64,000 nt of DNA from Styela clava (lineage: Eukaryota > Chordata > Ascidiacea > Stolidobranchia > Styelidae). Under the pieces are notes generated by a model. The model ran no database searches. It saw only the letters and a program-made list of their open reading frames with translations, and had not been told where the DNA came from. The position numbers and the translations under genes were made by a program. Of this stretch, positions 31,901-44,798 are shown piece after piece. Position 1 is the stretch's first letter. The number at the start of each line of letters is the position of its first letter. Location of the stretch: contig NC_135251.1 in the NCBI RefSeq assembly GCF_964204865.1, positions 16,554,001 to 16,618,000 on the forward strand. The letters are read 5' to 3'.

Positions 31901-34900
31901 TTGTCTACTTTTAAAATAAGCGTTCATATATTCGATAGCATCCTATAATTATATAATTGTTTATATAAACAATAGAAAATTTTCAAAATTATTATTATGT
32001 ATTTATATTGTATATAATGTATATGATCAAAATAAACGTGCCACGCTATTGAATCGCAATAAAATTCGAGTTCATGTAAATAATATTAAAACAAATTTAC
32101 CGACATGAACGTTTAAAAAGTAATTAAATTACAATGTGTTATATACAGCTAGTGAATATCCTTGTAGAATTAACTATATTGTTTCAAAAAACAGTTCGGA
32201 ACTACACAACACTAACAAGTTATTGCCCTATAAATACCTGATCAACATATAAAAATTTAAACTATCGTGAATATCGGAGAAAAAGAATTTCTGTAAAAGT
32301 ACCATAAATCCTAATCCTACATTTTTAAATCCCCTTACAAAGCATGTGACCTAAATGGCTTACTACTTTCTGAAACATTTTTTGATAAAATAAGAAAAAA
32401 CGGGGTTTGGAAGCTTACAATAAAGTTCTTGCGTTATTTCTATCATTATTTTATTACAACTTCTAAATATTTAATCGAATACCACAATCCCTTTCAATAT
32501 ACCAAACGTTGTCATGAAATTAAATAAATCCATAGATATTATTCTACATTGTGAGAAGATATACGTACTCTTTTCGCTTTTCTCAATAACAATTTCACGA
32601 ATCATATGTTCTCAATTGATCTGCCGGTTTTGATCACTGCATTATCTTTTTCTCATTCAAAAACTCAATAGAATGTATCCAAGTGTATGAAGTATATAAG
32701 GCGTATATATACAACTCCTTGCTCCTAACATTGATAGACCACTTTGATTGAAAAAGAATTAAATTACTGTTAATTTCGTCTTTTTAACATTATAGATTAA
32801 ATACAGTGTGTTTATAAATAATTCATTTTTCATAATTGTTCAAATTAATTGACCAAAGAGATGAGGAAACAAACATCATTTCTTCAATTTATTTAATACA
32901 CAGTAAGAAATTCTTCACTCGGATCAGTTATAGCAAACTATTGTAAATGGAAAATCTACAGTTTTCAAGAGTGTTCCGTCAAGTAAGAGAATTAAAATAA
33001 ATTGTCACATAAAACAAATATACTGACAATGAGCGCAATACAACTAAACCATCTCATCATTTGAGTAATGCACACTAATCATTATCCCTTATTTAAAAAG
33101 CGTTTGGTTGTGTTCTGTCGGTACCTTCTTCTTTTGACTTTGATTTCACGATATGGTGTCTATTTGATATCGCCGATATCACATGTCCGTTACCTGACCC
33201 GTAAAATGGGAGAATATGACCTTTGGCTATATTTTGCGACGGCACTGCGGTTTGGTGTAATGATATTATTGTTCTACATTGGGGAACATACCATTAAATA
33301 ATTTCGTTTCTATGCGAATTAACTGGCCCATGGATGAAATATATCAAGCACAAATTAGGTAACGATGGCATAACATGAGATAAATGTGAGGACGATGTGA
33401 GCAACTCGAACAATCTTCTTTATATAATTATGCTGGTTTTACTGAATTTGGTTTCTGATCTGAATTAATAAACTTTTGGGATACGTAGTTATTTGTTTGA
33501 AATTTTTTATTGTATATAATATATTCTATTTGATGTTGCTACATGACTCTTTTCTATCACAGACTTGGGTAATTTTTCCTTTGTGTATATTAATGAAATA
33601 GTTCTCGATAAAAATTATAGAATTCATAATACCTCAGAACTTCCACAAATAATGGTTAATTCCCAAAAATGCTTATATTTGGCTTTTTTACAAAATATAT
33701 ATGTCTTCTCAGGTAGTTGTTGGGTCGGGAACCCCCCCCCCCCATACAGAGTTTTGCCTGCCACAAACGGAACTCACTTTTACATCGATGATGTAGCGTA
33801 GCAAAGTATGACTTTGCTTTATGTTTGTTAATTAGAGAATAACTTGACATATTTTGACAACTTTGTACAGATTCTTTATAATCAAACATTTACCACATCG
33901 ATGAACAAACATTGAAACATGATTTTTATATAAGATCTTTTGTGTTTCTAATTGATATTTGAAATTGAATTTGCAAATTATTCTCCCATGATTGTCAAGG
34001 AAGATACGTAGATAACGAGTGTGGCAATTCAATTTTATGTTACTGTACATAAAAATATTCGCTGAAAAATAGATTTTAAATTGTGTGTCCACAAAGAGAT
34101 ATAACTTTTTTATATAAAATAATGTAGAACTGTATATAATGCGTTTTTGTTCGACTTGGAAGACAATGAATAAACTACATTTTGTTTTGTATTGAACTTA
34201 AATGGCTGGTAGTGGTGGTCTTTATACAAAACACAATATGCTGAAAAGAGATATATGTGTACAAGATCTATGTATACAAAATATATTTGTTTAAAATCAT
34301 ATTTCAATTTGATTTGTGAAAAAAGGAAACATCATCGCAATATGATTTGTGAGTGATGATACTTTATCATTTGAGTTTATACGACATAAACAATAATATA
34401 CGCAGTTGTCAGAAGTTTATAATGCCTGCTTTATAATGCTACATTCATCGATAACGATATTCAAAATTCGTCCTGAATCATGACCAAATTAAAATACTTT
34501 TAGGTGCACGTATTGCAAAGGAAAGACCAATAGATTACATGGAATATTATCGCAGAAAACTGCAGTATAAAACTCATTGCAAATGTTGTTTACATTTTAC
34601 AGTTATCCCTATAATTGTGGTTGTTATACTGAATGAGACCTGCTTATGCGTTATGAACAAATTAAAATACTTTTCAGGTACACGTATTGCAAAGGAAAGA
34701 CCAATAGATTACATGTTGTTTACATTTTACAGTTATCCTTATAACAGTGGTTGCTATACTGAATGGGACCTGCTCATGCGTGTAAAAATTAAATTGATAT
34801 ATTAGTCTGGAATGAATATAAAATGGATTATCATGAATGCAAATGGAGAAGGGTTTCAATCACTGCAATATTGCTATTCAAATTCGTTCCAGTGAGAATA

Positions 34901-37900
34901 ACAGGCGTTAAATTTCGCGTGAAAAACACAATACATTTTATATTTCAATACAGCTATATTTTAAAATTAAACATGAAATTATACCTCATTTAGTTTCTTC
35001 TTATACTTTTATTTATAACCGGATAAGTTTTCCACATTGTACGGGACATTTGTGGTTGGCATGCGATTACTAACCGCAAATTAAAATCCTTTAGAGAATG
35101 TGTTAAATCCAGGTTGATGGCGATAACTTAGTTCAAATAAGGTATCGTTTGTCCGAGCAATTAGGGACAATTAGGAATATGAGGGAAATATTTCTTAGTT
35201 GTTAACCGAGTAGGCCACTAGGAAAAATTACAACTAATTAATTATGCATGTATCAGAAGTTCAAGTTTCAATCTAAAAATTGTGGGATGGAATTATCTAT
35301 CTCTTATTTTCTTTTTTTTCAATATTTTTAACTTACAGAAAGACTTGATTAACATCAGTAATTGTTATAGGATAAGATAAATGGTATATTATTCAGCTTT
35401 TGTTGATTACAAGCCGGCAATGGATCATCTTATTTTACCTGTCAAACAGCTATTTTAAACCGAATGTTCGTCTGGTTGTGACGTGAACAAAGAGCGCGTT
35501 GATTTTTTAGCTCCCATTGATCGACATTAAAAAAATGTACCAATGCGCATAATGTCGAGAAAGTACCGATGCGATTACACCTCGCTAAGCATCGAGTTTG
35601 CTAAAAAGGTCGACGGACAAGCGTAACGGAATAAAGTGTTCCCATATTGCATATAGAATTGTTCCCATCAATTAAAATAAAACAACAAAATTTGGGGTGA
35701 AATAATATATGACTCAGAAAAGGGAAGGAAATAAAAAGAAAATATTCTTTTAGTGGCGTTAACCATCTTAAAGTACCCACAGTCCAAAATCAATTGGCTC
35801 ATTAGTTGCGGAGAACGGGAAGAAACTAATTTCCTCAACAGTTTCCACACAGTTACGGGTATTGAACGGTAGTCAATTTCATCCGTAAAATGAACGTAAT
35901 TAATTTGGCAAACCGATTAATCTGCCATTGCTAACTCTAAAATACATTATTCAGATTTCAACAGCAAAATTATTCATATATAAGTTCGTTTCTTTCTAAT
36001 ATGAATTTGTTGTAAATTTGGAATAATAAACGTAAAAAAGTGTAAAATGTAATATCAATATGATCTTCTGTGGTGAATTTGAAACCAAGAAATTTATAGA
36101 TTTTGCGAAAGATGAGATTCTGTTCTACTTCGTGCCAGTTACAAATGTCTTAACATCAACCTCTAGATTCTCGAGCCCTCCCGCGGCTACGATATCGTAC
36201 TGTCCTGCGGGCACTCGGGTAAGGCGTGTCATAACATAGATCTCATTAGCATTATATATAAGACCCAAATCCTGTTTCGGAACGGAATTCCAACACGTAA
36301 CACAAAACCATTTGAACGATTATATTAGAATGTGGTACCGGTACCAGTAAGTGCAATAACACTGGAAATTGATATTCGTTTTTTTTCTTTTTTGCATCAG
36401 CATCCAAGTGGCACGCACCATGAACGGTGTTTATCAGTTTTATTTTTATAAATTCAATGTGATTTATTATTCATGGAAATCAATATATATCAAAATGAAC
36501 GTACCGTACCGTAGGCCTACATATAGAATAACTATCAGGTCAAATAAAAAAAGCGCAAGTGTAAATAAAAAGTCTGTTGTATTTAGAAAGGGTATGCTTT
36601 TATAAAAAAAATCTAAAAAAAAGATTTTAACAAAAAAAAAATAAAAATAAACGCTGAAGAACATACTGTCAGCTAACGTAAGACAAATAAACGTAAGAAA
36701 TTTTGATCAGCAAATCAAAATAACACGCAATAAATTGTTAAAAAAAAATAAAATTCGATTTGAAAAAGGCTATTGCAATTCACCTGTGAACCTGTCAATC
36801 AGCCAAACGGCTGGCATGGTATCCCGTTTATATGTGCTGCAATTTTGTCATCTGCCTTCAAATAAAACAATTTAGAAACTCGTAGTTGAATTGTATACGT
36901 CTGACCTTGTTCAGACGAAACGTTACAACAGAAATATATTTGTGTTAATGTGCAGCACGACTCTTGAATCCCTTGGAAAAGATGGATTCATTCTTGCTAC
37001 GGCTTCCTTGCATTATACGTAAACAGATCCACCGGCGCAAAGGAAATAAACTGGAACACTTCCGAAAACAGATGGACGGCGAACTAACTTGATTTTAAAG
37101 TCGATATTCTGGTCGAAAGTTGTCTTTAGTTGTATCTCGGCAATATAGGGTGTATATATGATCTTTATTACACGCCCACAAAAGTCTTTCGCCAGAAGAA
37201 GGCAATGTTTTGGAAGTGGCATAGCCAATTAGCGTATAGATTTTTAGAGAATAAACACAGCCTTATAGGAGAGCACAAAGTGCATATTTTACTGGAATAG
37301 ATTTCACTACGTAGGTGCATATATTTAGAACGGAGTTACCAACGAGTTGATCGATTTCAAACTTTCAGTATTTGAATATAGAAGAATTTTCCAGAAACTC
37401 GTACATTTAAATATTTTCATTCAGGTTAGGCCTTTTTGTATATTTTATTGAAACACCCACAATAGCACCGAAAAACTATACATTGAAAATATTTTTGAGG
37501 ATAGATTCATATTTGTAAAAAATTGGATTAGAACATGGTACAATTTTCCCATGGTAACCTTAGCCTTTTAAAATGCTTTAATATACTACTTAATACACTG
37601 AACTTGGGCAATATATTGTACAATATTGTGATTGCGAAGCTGCATATCATTTCAAGATATTCCGTTTAACACAAGAAGTCATAAGCTATCCAGTAAAGCA
37701 TATACATGATCTTGCGGAATTATAAGCAGTTATTTATTCCATGAGATTTTTTAGCCAATTTTATTTTCAGGTGTGCAGACAAGTAAACAAGTTCCAATTG
37801 CTGATAGATGAAACAGTACTGATAAATAACTGATACATTATTCAAAATAAACGAGTCTAAGATAAAAATAAATGATCCAAAAAGTTCAAGAATTGATCAT

Positions 37901-38163
37901 TGTGAACATCCACAAGATACATATATATATATATATATAGGGTATGCCCGAGAGCGCTGGACATCTGGAACAACATCGATTTTGCGATCATACAGAAATG
38001 ATTTAATGTTGTCAAAAATGTGACAAGCTACTATACCATAGGATTGAATTTTGCGAGTCCGGCATGCCAAACTTTATCAATATCGATTCGATTTAGCCTC
38101 ACCACTTCGACCCAATGTAGACATATTTATTCAGTTATACCTACCGGTATTAACAGTTCAGCG
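28909..38163. other. Long stretch without recognised genes
   Basis: The right flank of DOMON gene 2 should include its promoter, but no motif is distinctive. The rest is AT-rich with open frames under about 105 codons and no conserved peptides. Features seen are a C12 run at 33732-33743, the duplicated block at 34481-34780, an unexplained minus-strand frame at 37013-37228 and an (at)n run at about 37920-37938. A GC-richer patch at about 36160-36240 has no interpretable frame. Confidence 0.5.
34481..34780. repeat. Local tandem duplication (173 bp and 127 bp units)
   Basis: The unit starting tgaccaaattaaaatacttt at 34481 is repeated from 34654 (tgaacaaattaaaatacttt). Shared blocks include cacgtattgcaaaggaaaga, ccaatagattacatg, gttgtttacattttacagtt and gggacctgct-type ends. 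The second unit lacks about 46 bases between attacatg and ttgtttac, so the duplication was followed by deletion, or the first unit gained an insert. In one frame unit 2 reads YSYPYNSGCYTEWDLLMR. Unit 1 has the same peptide with a TGA in place of the Trp codon, which hints at decayed coding sequence. I do not recognise the family. Confidence 0.8.
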
Positions 38164-39053
38164 TTAGAACGTCTGTAACGAAACCACATTGTTTGTCAGT
38201 TTCAAAGACGATGTTATTCTAAGTATAAGTGATTCGAAAAGACTAGAAGGGCGATATTCAACAGGATCCGTCTGATCACCACTGTTTTTGAAAACCGGAA
38301 CATTGGTAGACAATTTCAAGCACCCTGGAAAAGAGGATTCAGACAGACATTTGTTAAAATATTTGTACAATATCGGAGACAGTTTAGGAGGACATTTTTT
38401 TTTAATACCAGGTATACTGTCTAGGTCGGAAGCAGTCGAGGAGCTGAGCTTGGCTCGGGTAATCATGTCAGGTGCTATCGAAACATCTTTAAATTTTTTT
38501 CTCTCATATTGGTGAGTTTTGGGGGAAACTCTGGAACACTTCGGTGGGCCGGATCCAGCCCACGTAGGTATTTTTAATCTTTATTCACTTTTTTACTGCT
38601 TGGATTTGAATTGCGAACTAATTATGAGGCATCTTCAGGGAGTACAGCAAACTCTTGCAGTTGATCGAACCACACTTGTTCCACAGTGGCAAATGAATAA
38701 AATAAGCATATGAAGTGGAATTTATGCTATAATGATTAGTTTCATTCCGCTGACGTCGCAACACATTCTGAAGAATACCAGAGTGCAGAGTGTGGTTTCA
38801 ATTAGTACCATTTATGGGTACAAGACCGAAGCGAATCTGCAATTTCTGAATTACCTAGAGGAGGTTGAGCAGAAATTGGAGAGACAAAAGCAGAATCGGA
38901 CGCGAGACACAGATCAAGCATTCGGGGCGAATGTGGTGGTTTACGCGGATATTGGGTTGGAAAAAGAGAATTCGAGAAGGGGATTGCGAAACGGAGAAGT
39001 TTTAGAGTACCGGCAAGGTCTGTTACATTAGAGCGAATTAGAATGATGGACAC
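38164..39053 (-). pseudogene. Decayed non-LTR retrotransposon fragment (endonuclease tail and start of RT)
   Basis: On the minus strand, 39053-38802 encodes a peptide with LDLCLASD and QPPLGNSE, the LDL...PPLGNSDH signature at the end of the apurinic endonuclease domain of CR1/Jockey-type elements. Downstream, 38466-38164 encodes KLSSSTASDLDSIPG, FNKCLSESSFPG and PVFKNSGDQTDPVEYRPSSL, the beginning of the reverse transcriptase domain (PVFKxGDxxxxxNYRPISLL). The two are separated by non-matching, stop-containing sequence at about 38500-38740, which may be a later insertion. The catalytic RT core is absent, so the copy is dead. Confidence 0.8.
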
Positions 39054-39133
39054 TGAAATCTTCCAATATGTCGCGGACTAAAGTTTCCGCGTTTATATTG
39101 TGTGTGTATATATATTTTTATGTTTATAAACAG

Positions 39134-39365
39134 TTTTGTTGACCCCTGTTTAATGCTGCTTTGTCTCATTTGGACTCCGACCACTCACTACACGTGAGAG
39201 AAAAACTGTCGTTCGAACTTTCTTCTCCGGTCGCTGCGCTGGTGGCCGGACGTGTTTTCAGTTCATTTGAGATGTAATTTGTTATGCTGTTTTAAGTTAT
39301 AAATTGTGAGTTGCCGTTCAATAAACGACCAATCCGGAATCATTGAGTGTTCTGATTCATCTACA
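39134..39365 (+). repeat. Possible solo LTR
   Basis: The segment runs from tgttgacccc to gattcatctaca, so it opens with TG and closes with CA. It contains aataaa (39319-39324) in an LTR-like position followed by ccaatccggaatcattgagt, reminiscent of the R/U5 part of Gypsy-type LTRs. No second LTR, primer binding site or target duplication was found. The call is tentative. Confidence 0.25.
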
Positions 39366-39879
39366 ACCACAGTAGCAACACCATTTAACTGTGACAAATA
39401 TTACAAATTTGACAGGTAATTAGGATACAACAATCTCCGGACGAAGGCGATCTGTTAACAAAAATAGAAATGATTTAGAACGGAGTAACATCACAGGGAG
39501 ACACCGAAATAATGTTTTGCCGAATTGCAGGCAGATGCCATGCATATGCTTGGATGATTTATTGACAAATGTCAATCGACCGCAAATGAGGATGCCCAAA
39601 TAGCGAAGTCAAGATTTGTCTCCAAATAGCAAGTTTATTCGGCTGTTAATCAGACAAAAACTATTCAAAGTTCCTTTGCAGTGAGCGTACATTTACAAAG
39701 CAGATATATATATTCAGGCCAGAACAATGTAACAATTTTTTTAGAAACCGTGACATTCCTAACCCTCATTATTTAGGAGGTACGCGGGGCTGAGGGCCAT
39801 TGGATTTAGATAATTTATTCATTGATATAATAGGGAACGGGAACCAGCAAATAATCCTATAAACAGGGTGTCTCCAAAA

Positions 39880-39968
39880 TGTCGTGTCCACCTTGTCCCA
39901 CTTGTAACACGTGTCCCACTTGGCCTACTTGTCCCACTTATCACGCTTGTCCCGTGTCCCACTTCTTC
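39880..39968 (+). repeat. Degenerate tandem repeat of cttgtcccac units
   Basis: Imperfect units of 9-12 bases (cttgtcccac, cgtgtcccac, cttggcctac, cttgtcccac, cttatcacg, cttgtcccg, tgtcccactt) run head to tail. The array ends in cgggacacgtgtc, which can pair with the units. It is a short minisatellite with no coding role seen. Confidence 0.7.
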
Positions 39969-41906
39969 GGGACACGTGTCTATTATTGATATAGGCAAAA
40001 TGAATTCCCAACAAACTTTATTATATTGTGGTGAACAAGCTACACTGAGACAACAGAGATGCCTGGCCGTAATTTATCTACCACCAGATGACCAATACCC
40101 GGCGTGAAGGCTCATCCGCCCGCAGCCGCTGGACCAGCGGACTACAAAGTTTGGTATCGGGCGCTATGTATTCGGATGGATAGAAACAGATAATGCACTT
40201 CATACTTTCAGAACGGGTTCTAATGGGTCAATAAAAGAACATGTTCCTTCATTTCAGAAATGTATGTATTTTACTGCATGTGCTACATTACCATGAAACG
40301 CTTCAGATAAATCTAATAGAGAACTTTCAAAACGCCAAACATAACACTGGTCATTAAATGTGGTGCTCGTTGCTGGGATCGTCTAACGTCCGAGTAATAG
40401 CTGATTACCATGGAATTCCAAGAATGTGTTCGCATAAACCCCATGAATCCCACAACTGGTTTAACTCATTACCATTATAGACTTATAGTAGTAGCAGGAC
40501 ACGACCCTAGACCTAGTTTTGGTTACTTTGGCTGTTTTGTGTAACGCAAGGTCAGCCAACCCGTTCTTTTTTGGACATTAGTCATTAGGAGACCGCAGCA
40601 AATAGATAACGTGCACCGCGGCTAACAACTAGCATTATATCTGGCGATTCGTTATGTATATATTAGATTTGTGTGAAGCGAGTCATGTTAATGTAGCTCA
40701 CATAGCCATACCAATATATTTTTCTAAAAGGATGGACCTTGTTGTCAGTGAGTTCAATATGAATGATAAACTGTTTTTAAAATTTCTGAATCCCACCACT
40801 GGACGTATCGTAGTCAAATTGTTTTTCGTCATATTAGAATGTGAGAATTTCAAAACTTCGAAGTGTTTCGTCTTTAGACGACCACGTAAAAGCGACATAG
40901 CCTCATATATGTGCATCACAATAATACCTATAACTAAGCGATGGTACTAATACTATAAATAATTATCCAAGTTCAGAATATCTTCCAATATGGTCTGCCG
41001 TCAAGTTTCTTCTCAATATTCACTTCAGGTTATGCTATTTTATTCTAGTTATTATCAATCTTAATACAACCAAATACTCTAATGAAACGAAAGCAACGGA
41101 AAGCATACAATACAAATAACAGATACCAGGAAGTAAAATATAAGAAAGCAATACACATTACACACCATAAAAACACTTACGGACCCTGAAATCGAAGACA
41201 ACTTTCAAAAAAAGCAAAATGACCCCTAGAATCCGGTACACTAAACTAGCTACTTACAATTTGTAAAACAGGCTGAAAATAACTTATCACAAGTATTTGA
41301 AAAGACCATAAACAATTCTATATGTGCACAACATTTGAACAGTACTGATGATAGCTAATTTCATGATAAAACTGAAAATTACAACACCAAAATAACTGTA
41401 TTTAAAATTGGGACAGTTGATATACAAACGGTGACAAGAAAGATCAAAGCCGACCCAAAATATAAAAATAAAAATCTCGAATTTCCATGCATTTTGTATC
41501 TCCATCATCAAAAAATATTGCACCTGTAATTACGGTGGACACGATACCTTTATTTTCAATGTAAATAGCTAAAAAGGGTAGGTAGCTGTGGATAAATTTG
41601 TATTTGAGATTCCGGTATTAAATATTTATATTCCATAGTCTTTCCCGTAGCCAGTTCTCTAAACATCTTTAGCCGTGAGTGTATCAGTATTTAAGTTTCT
41701 AAGTGCTCCCATCTCAGGCACCGAATCCTGATTCGTGAATTTCTTATATCACCGCACGACAGAATCATTTATAACCAGTTTCCATTTGTCCGCAACGGGA
41801 TTAAGCATTTTGTACATTTTTGGAAGCGGCCCCCACATAACGGTTTTTGAAGCTGTTTGAGATATGCCGGTGGTATTTAGACTAATGCCATTACTTTTCT
41901 GCTGTT

Positions 41907-42968
41907 ACCGTGTTTCCCCGAGAATAAGACCTAGTCTGAAAATTATTTTATTTTAATATAAGCCCTTCGCTCAGACACTTTACTCACTCGACAGATTTCC
42001 AAGCGTGGTCGTAAACATTACCTCGTTTTCGAGTTTTTGAACTCTATTCGTTAGTTTTTAATTGTGTTTCGAAAACTTAAATATAGATCAGATAATTCAA
42101 TGATCACTCTGTCTTCCTAGGAGTTTTAATTTAACTGCAGTTATAAAAAAGTGTAGAAATAGCTGTGATAGACTAGGCTAAAATTCTTTACCGGTACTTT
42201 TTAAAAACAGATTGTTGTACGCGATGAATCATAATGAGTCAACTCGCAAAAGCATTCTTAAAATATCCCCGAAAATTTTGCAATGGTGAAGTATGAGAAG
42301 AATTTTTTGGGGGTTAAAGGTCGGGGAAATGTCCATATACCCGTAAATGCTCGTTTTAACGCCCGGTCTTGATTAAGGGCCCGTTTGAATAGCCGCCCGT
42401 GTGAACAGGACATAAAAATAAATAAGGGCCGGTGCTTGAATACCCGCCCGGTGTGAAAGTTTTTTTTTGCGGGTTTGTACCTGCGGTGCGTAGTCATTAT
42501 TCTCGTTTAAATCATACTTGAGAACTGGAAATGACAATATATGGTATTAATTATTGTAACGATCGATCTTATCTACCGGTATTTTTGTGTGTAATTTTAC
42601 TTTAAAAATAACAAGCGCCCCTGCTTGAATAAGGGCCCGGTTAGTGAGTATGTTTAAAAAAATAAGCGCCTGGGCTATTAAACGAGCAAATACGGTAAGT
42701 CTTTTATTATAGGACCTAGTCCTAGTCGATAGCAAGAAATTCATCCTACACGTTTTAAATGACTAATCTGAAAAGGGGAAAGGGTTCAATTACCTGAGGT
42801 AACGTGAAGATAACGTAAAATGGATATATATTTAAAAATCTCGTAATTTTCTACTTTGTAATTTTGTTTTGATAAATGGAAATAAAGGCCATCCCCCCGA
42901 AATAAGCACTAGTTTTATTTTTCGAAAGAAAATGGAAATAATACCCTGTTCTATTTTTGGGGAAACAA
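41907..42968. mobile_element. Inverted-repeat DNA element of about 1.06 kb
   Basis: The left end reads accgtgtttccccgagaata agacc. The right end, reverse-complemented, reads tttgtttccccaaaaataga. CCGTGTTTCCCCGAAAATAAGACC-like termini are common on animal MITEs. A second inverted-repeat element lies inside it. Similarity between the ends is moderate and the target duplication is unclear, so the boundaries are approximate. Confidence 0.4.
42340..42697. mobile_element. Nested MITE-like inverted repeat
   Basis: The left end acccgtaaatgctcgtttta acgcccgg is mirrored at the right by ggctattaaacgagcaaata cggt. Interior blocks such as gcttgaataagggcccggt also recur in both halves (aagggcccg, gcccggtgtgaa). 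No clear target duplication was found. It sits inside the 41907-42968 element, which implies the later insertion of the two. Confidence 0.5.
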
Positions 42969-42972
42969 ATAT

Positions 42973-43295
42973 ATGTGGCTCATCGTACTAAGCATCCGCA
43001 CCTCTGATTACTCTGCGGGGTTCGCAGGTTCGAAATTTGAATCCCACGCTGAGATGGATATGTGCGAGAGGATTGCCGGACTCCTCCCCGACGTAGGGTG
43101 GTTCACGTAACTACTGGTCGGTTACGGCTTCCTCCGCCATCAATTCCGTGCTTCCGAAAACAAATAGGCTACCTAACTAATCCCATACCCGACATGGAAT
43201 GGTAACCGGGCGAGATCCGGGGTTCGCCATATGATTAAGCCGTCTTATCGACTTTCCTCTCCCCTGTGATAAATATGTAAATCCAATCCTATAAT
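42973..43295 (+). mobile_element. tRNA-like SINE, copy 2 (fuller copy)
   Basis: Second copy of the family at 799-1050, in the same orientation. It has A-box-like tggctcatcgt, B-box-like ggttcgaaatttgaatcc and a central part absent from copy 1 (gagatggatatgtgcgagag to ggtggttcacgtaa). The shared 3' half follows: gttacggcttcctccgccat, ctaatcccatacccgacatg, gaatggtaaccgg and ataaatatgtaaatccaatc. It abuts the right end of the 41907-42968 element. Confidence 0.65.
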
Positions 43296-44394
43296 GGAAC
43301 TGCTACAATGGACGTTTCCCCGACCCCCGAAAATTCTTTCTATACTTCCCTATTGCCAAATTTTTGACTCACAACCAATATTTAAAAAGCAGCCGAAAAC
43401 TGACAAATCGTAAATATATACTACTACGGACAAATAACATGCAAAACTGTGAAAACGAGGCAATGTTTACACCGCTACGGTACTTGACTCGAATAACGTA
43501 TCTGTCTCACCGTCTGAGCAATGACATTAAACAACATGATGCGCAACTCCGGCATTTTTGGCCGAAGATCGTATTTGATAGCACGCTCCAATGCACATAC
43601 TTGACGAGACGAAAACGAGCGATGTGTGTTGCTTTCAAGGCATAGCACGAATGGTGTTCGAGCCTGCTTCGATAGTTGTTGTGGTTTTTAATGATATTTG
43701 GAAAATTGAAGGTAAAAAGAAATCGGAAAAAAGTAAGGTAAATACTTTTGTTGTATATCACACCCGGGCATCGCACTGTTAAGTACATGCGGGAAAGCCA
43801 GCTTTTGTCAAATACTACGAAGTTTATAATTCAGTACGGTACGTAGTTGGCCATCTGCCGAAATTGCATATTTACTTACCCCTTATGGTTTCAAATAGTT
43901 CATGCACCTCCATTTAGATTTTTTTAATCAGTGAGGATATATACTTATTGCTGTAACATACTATTGCTCATTCACTTTTATTTGCGTATTGAATCAAAGG
44001 GTTAACAAGTTCACCTAAAATTTCACTCATACCGGTCTATATTGTATAGTCTGATCTCTCAAGTATTTGGAGCCACGAATGCTTATAATTTTCTGACTAA
44101 ACCCCTTTATTAGTTGGTTTATATACCAAATTCAGTAAAACATTTTTTACAAAAAACATAAGATATTGGATTTATTAGCTTTTCCATTCTGAATCATATA
44201 GACTGCTTTATTTATTCTTAACGAAAATTAATAAATCTCCTCTCCTACAGATGTGAAAGTTGTGGACAGACCTGTCTAAGCATTGTGAGACTCCTGCAAT
44301 ACAAGAGGCCGAGAGAAATTAGGCCGACATAAAACAAAACTTTCAACTATTCGTCTAACCTCAATTTCCTATTATTTATTCACAGGACAACTGT

Positions 44395-44745
44395 AGCAGA
44401 AGGGGAGATATCAGAAGTCTGGCGACGTATCAGTGACAGTTTGATTCCAAGAAATATGATTAGAATACTTCATAAATGTTTGCAATAGAAGAACAACCTA
44501 TGGAGGAATGCAAAGACATTTGACCCTCCGGTAAAGTTGTGTATGGCCCCTACATCCTGCAGGGCTTGAGGGAAATAACTAAAAATTCCAAAAGCGGTCT
44601 TCTTTGTAAAAAGGCACAAAACATGCCAGACATACTTAAAACAGCTTTGAAAAATGAGGATTACGGGTCACTGACCACACCTGTGTTATATTTGGTTCAT
44701 CAAATTTTGGTAGTACTACTAAAAGAAATTCAGGAAAGGGTATAA
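44395..44745 (+). pseudogene. Frameshifted coding remnant of unknown family
   Basis: After an acceptor-like ttattcacag, one frame reads TTVAEGEISEVWRRISDS and on to IRILHKCLQ before a stop at about 44487. A shift of frame at that point continues as AIEEQPMEECKDI, hits one stop, then runs open as VVYGPYILQGLREITKNS to IQERV with a stop at 44743-44745. The amino acid composition looks like a real helical protein in both frames. I read it as a gene exon broken by one frameshift and one stop, or two genuine exons with an unseen junction. I do not recognise the family. No start codon or partner exons were found. Confidence 0.35.
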
Positions 44746-44798
44746 TCATGATTCATGATAAAATAATGTTATATATTTTGGACAATTTCAATCTAGAC

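Larger units (their letters stand above)
39969..44394. other. Stretch without genes, rich in repeats
   Basis: No conserved coding exon is seen. A short perfect palindrome (ccgctgg a ccagcgg) lies near 40122-40137. The right half holds a nested pair of inverted-repeat elements (41907-42968, with 42340-42697 inside) followed directly by a SINE (42973-43295). The rest is AT-rich sequence in which I see nothing. Confidence 0.5.

Noticed and set aside
33068..33301. 77-codon plus frame with hydrophobic stretches
   Set aside because: AT-rich chance frame with no start context, splice partners or recognisable family.
33732..33743. C12 homopolymer run (also 60540-60551)
   Set aside because: Short homopolymers are expected by slippage and may include sequencing error. 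No structure around 33732 supports a function.
40122..40137. Short perfect palindrome ccgctgg-a-ccagcgg
   Set aside because: Seven-base arms with no repeat or gene context. It is compatible with chance and not enough to call a terminator or site.
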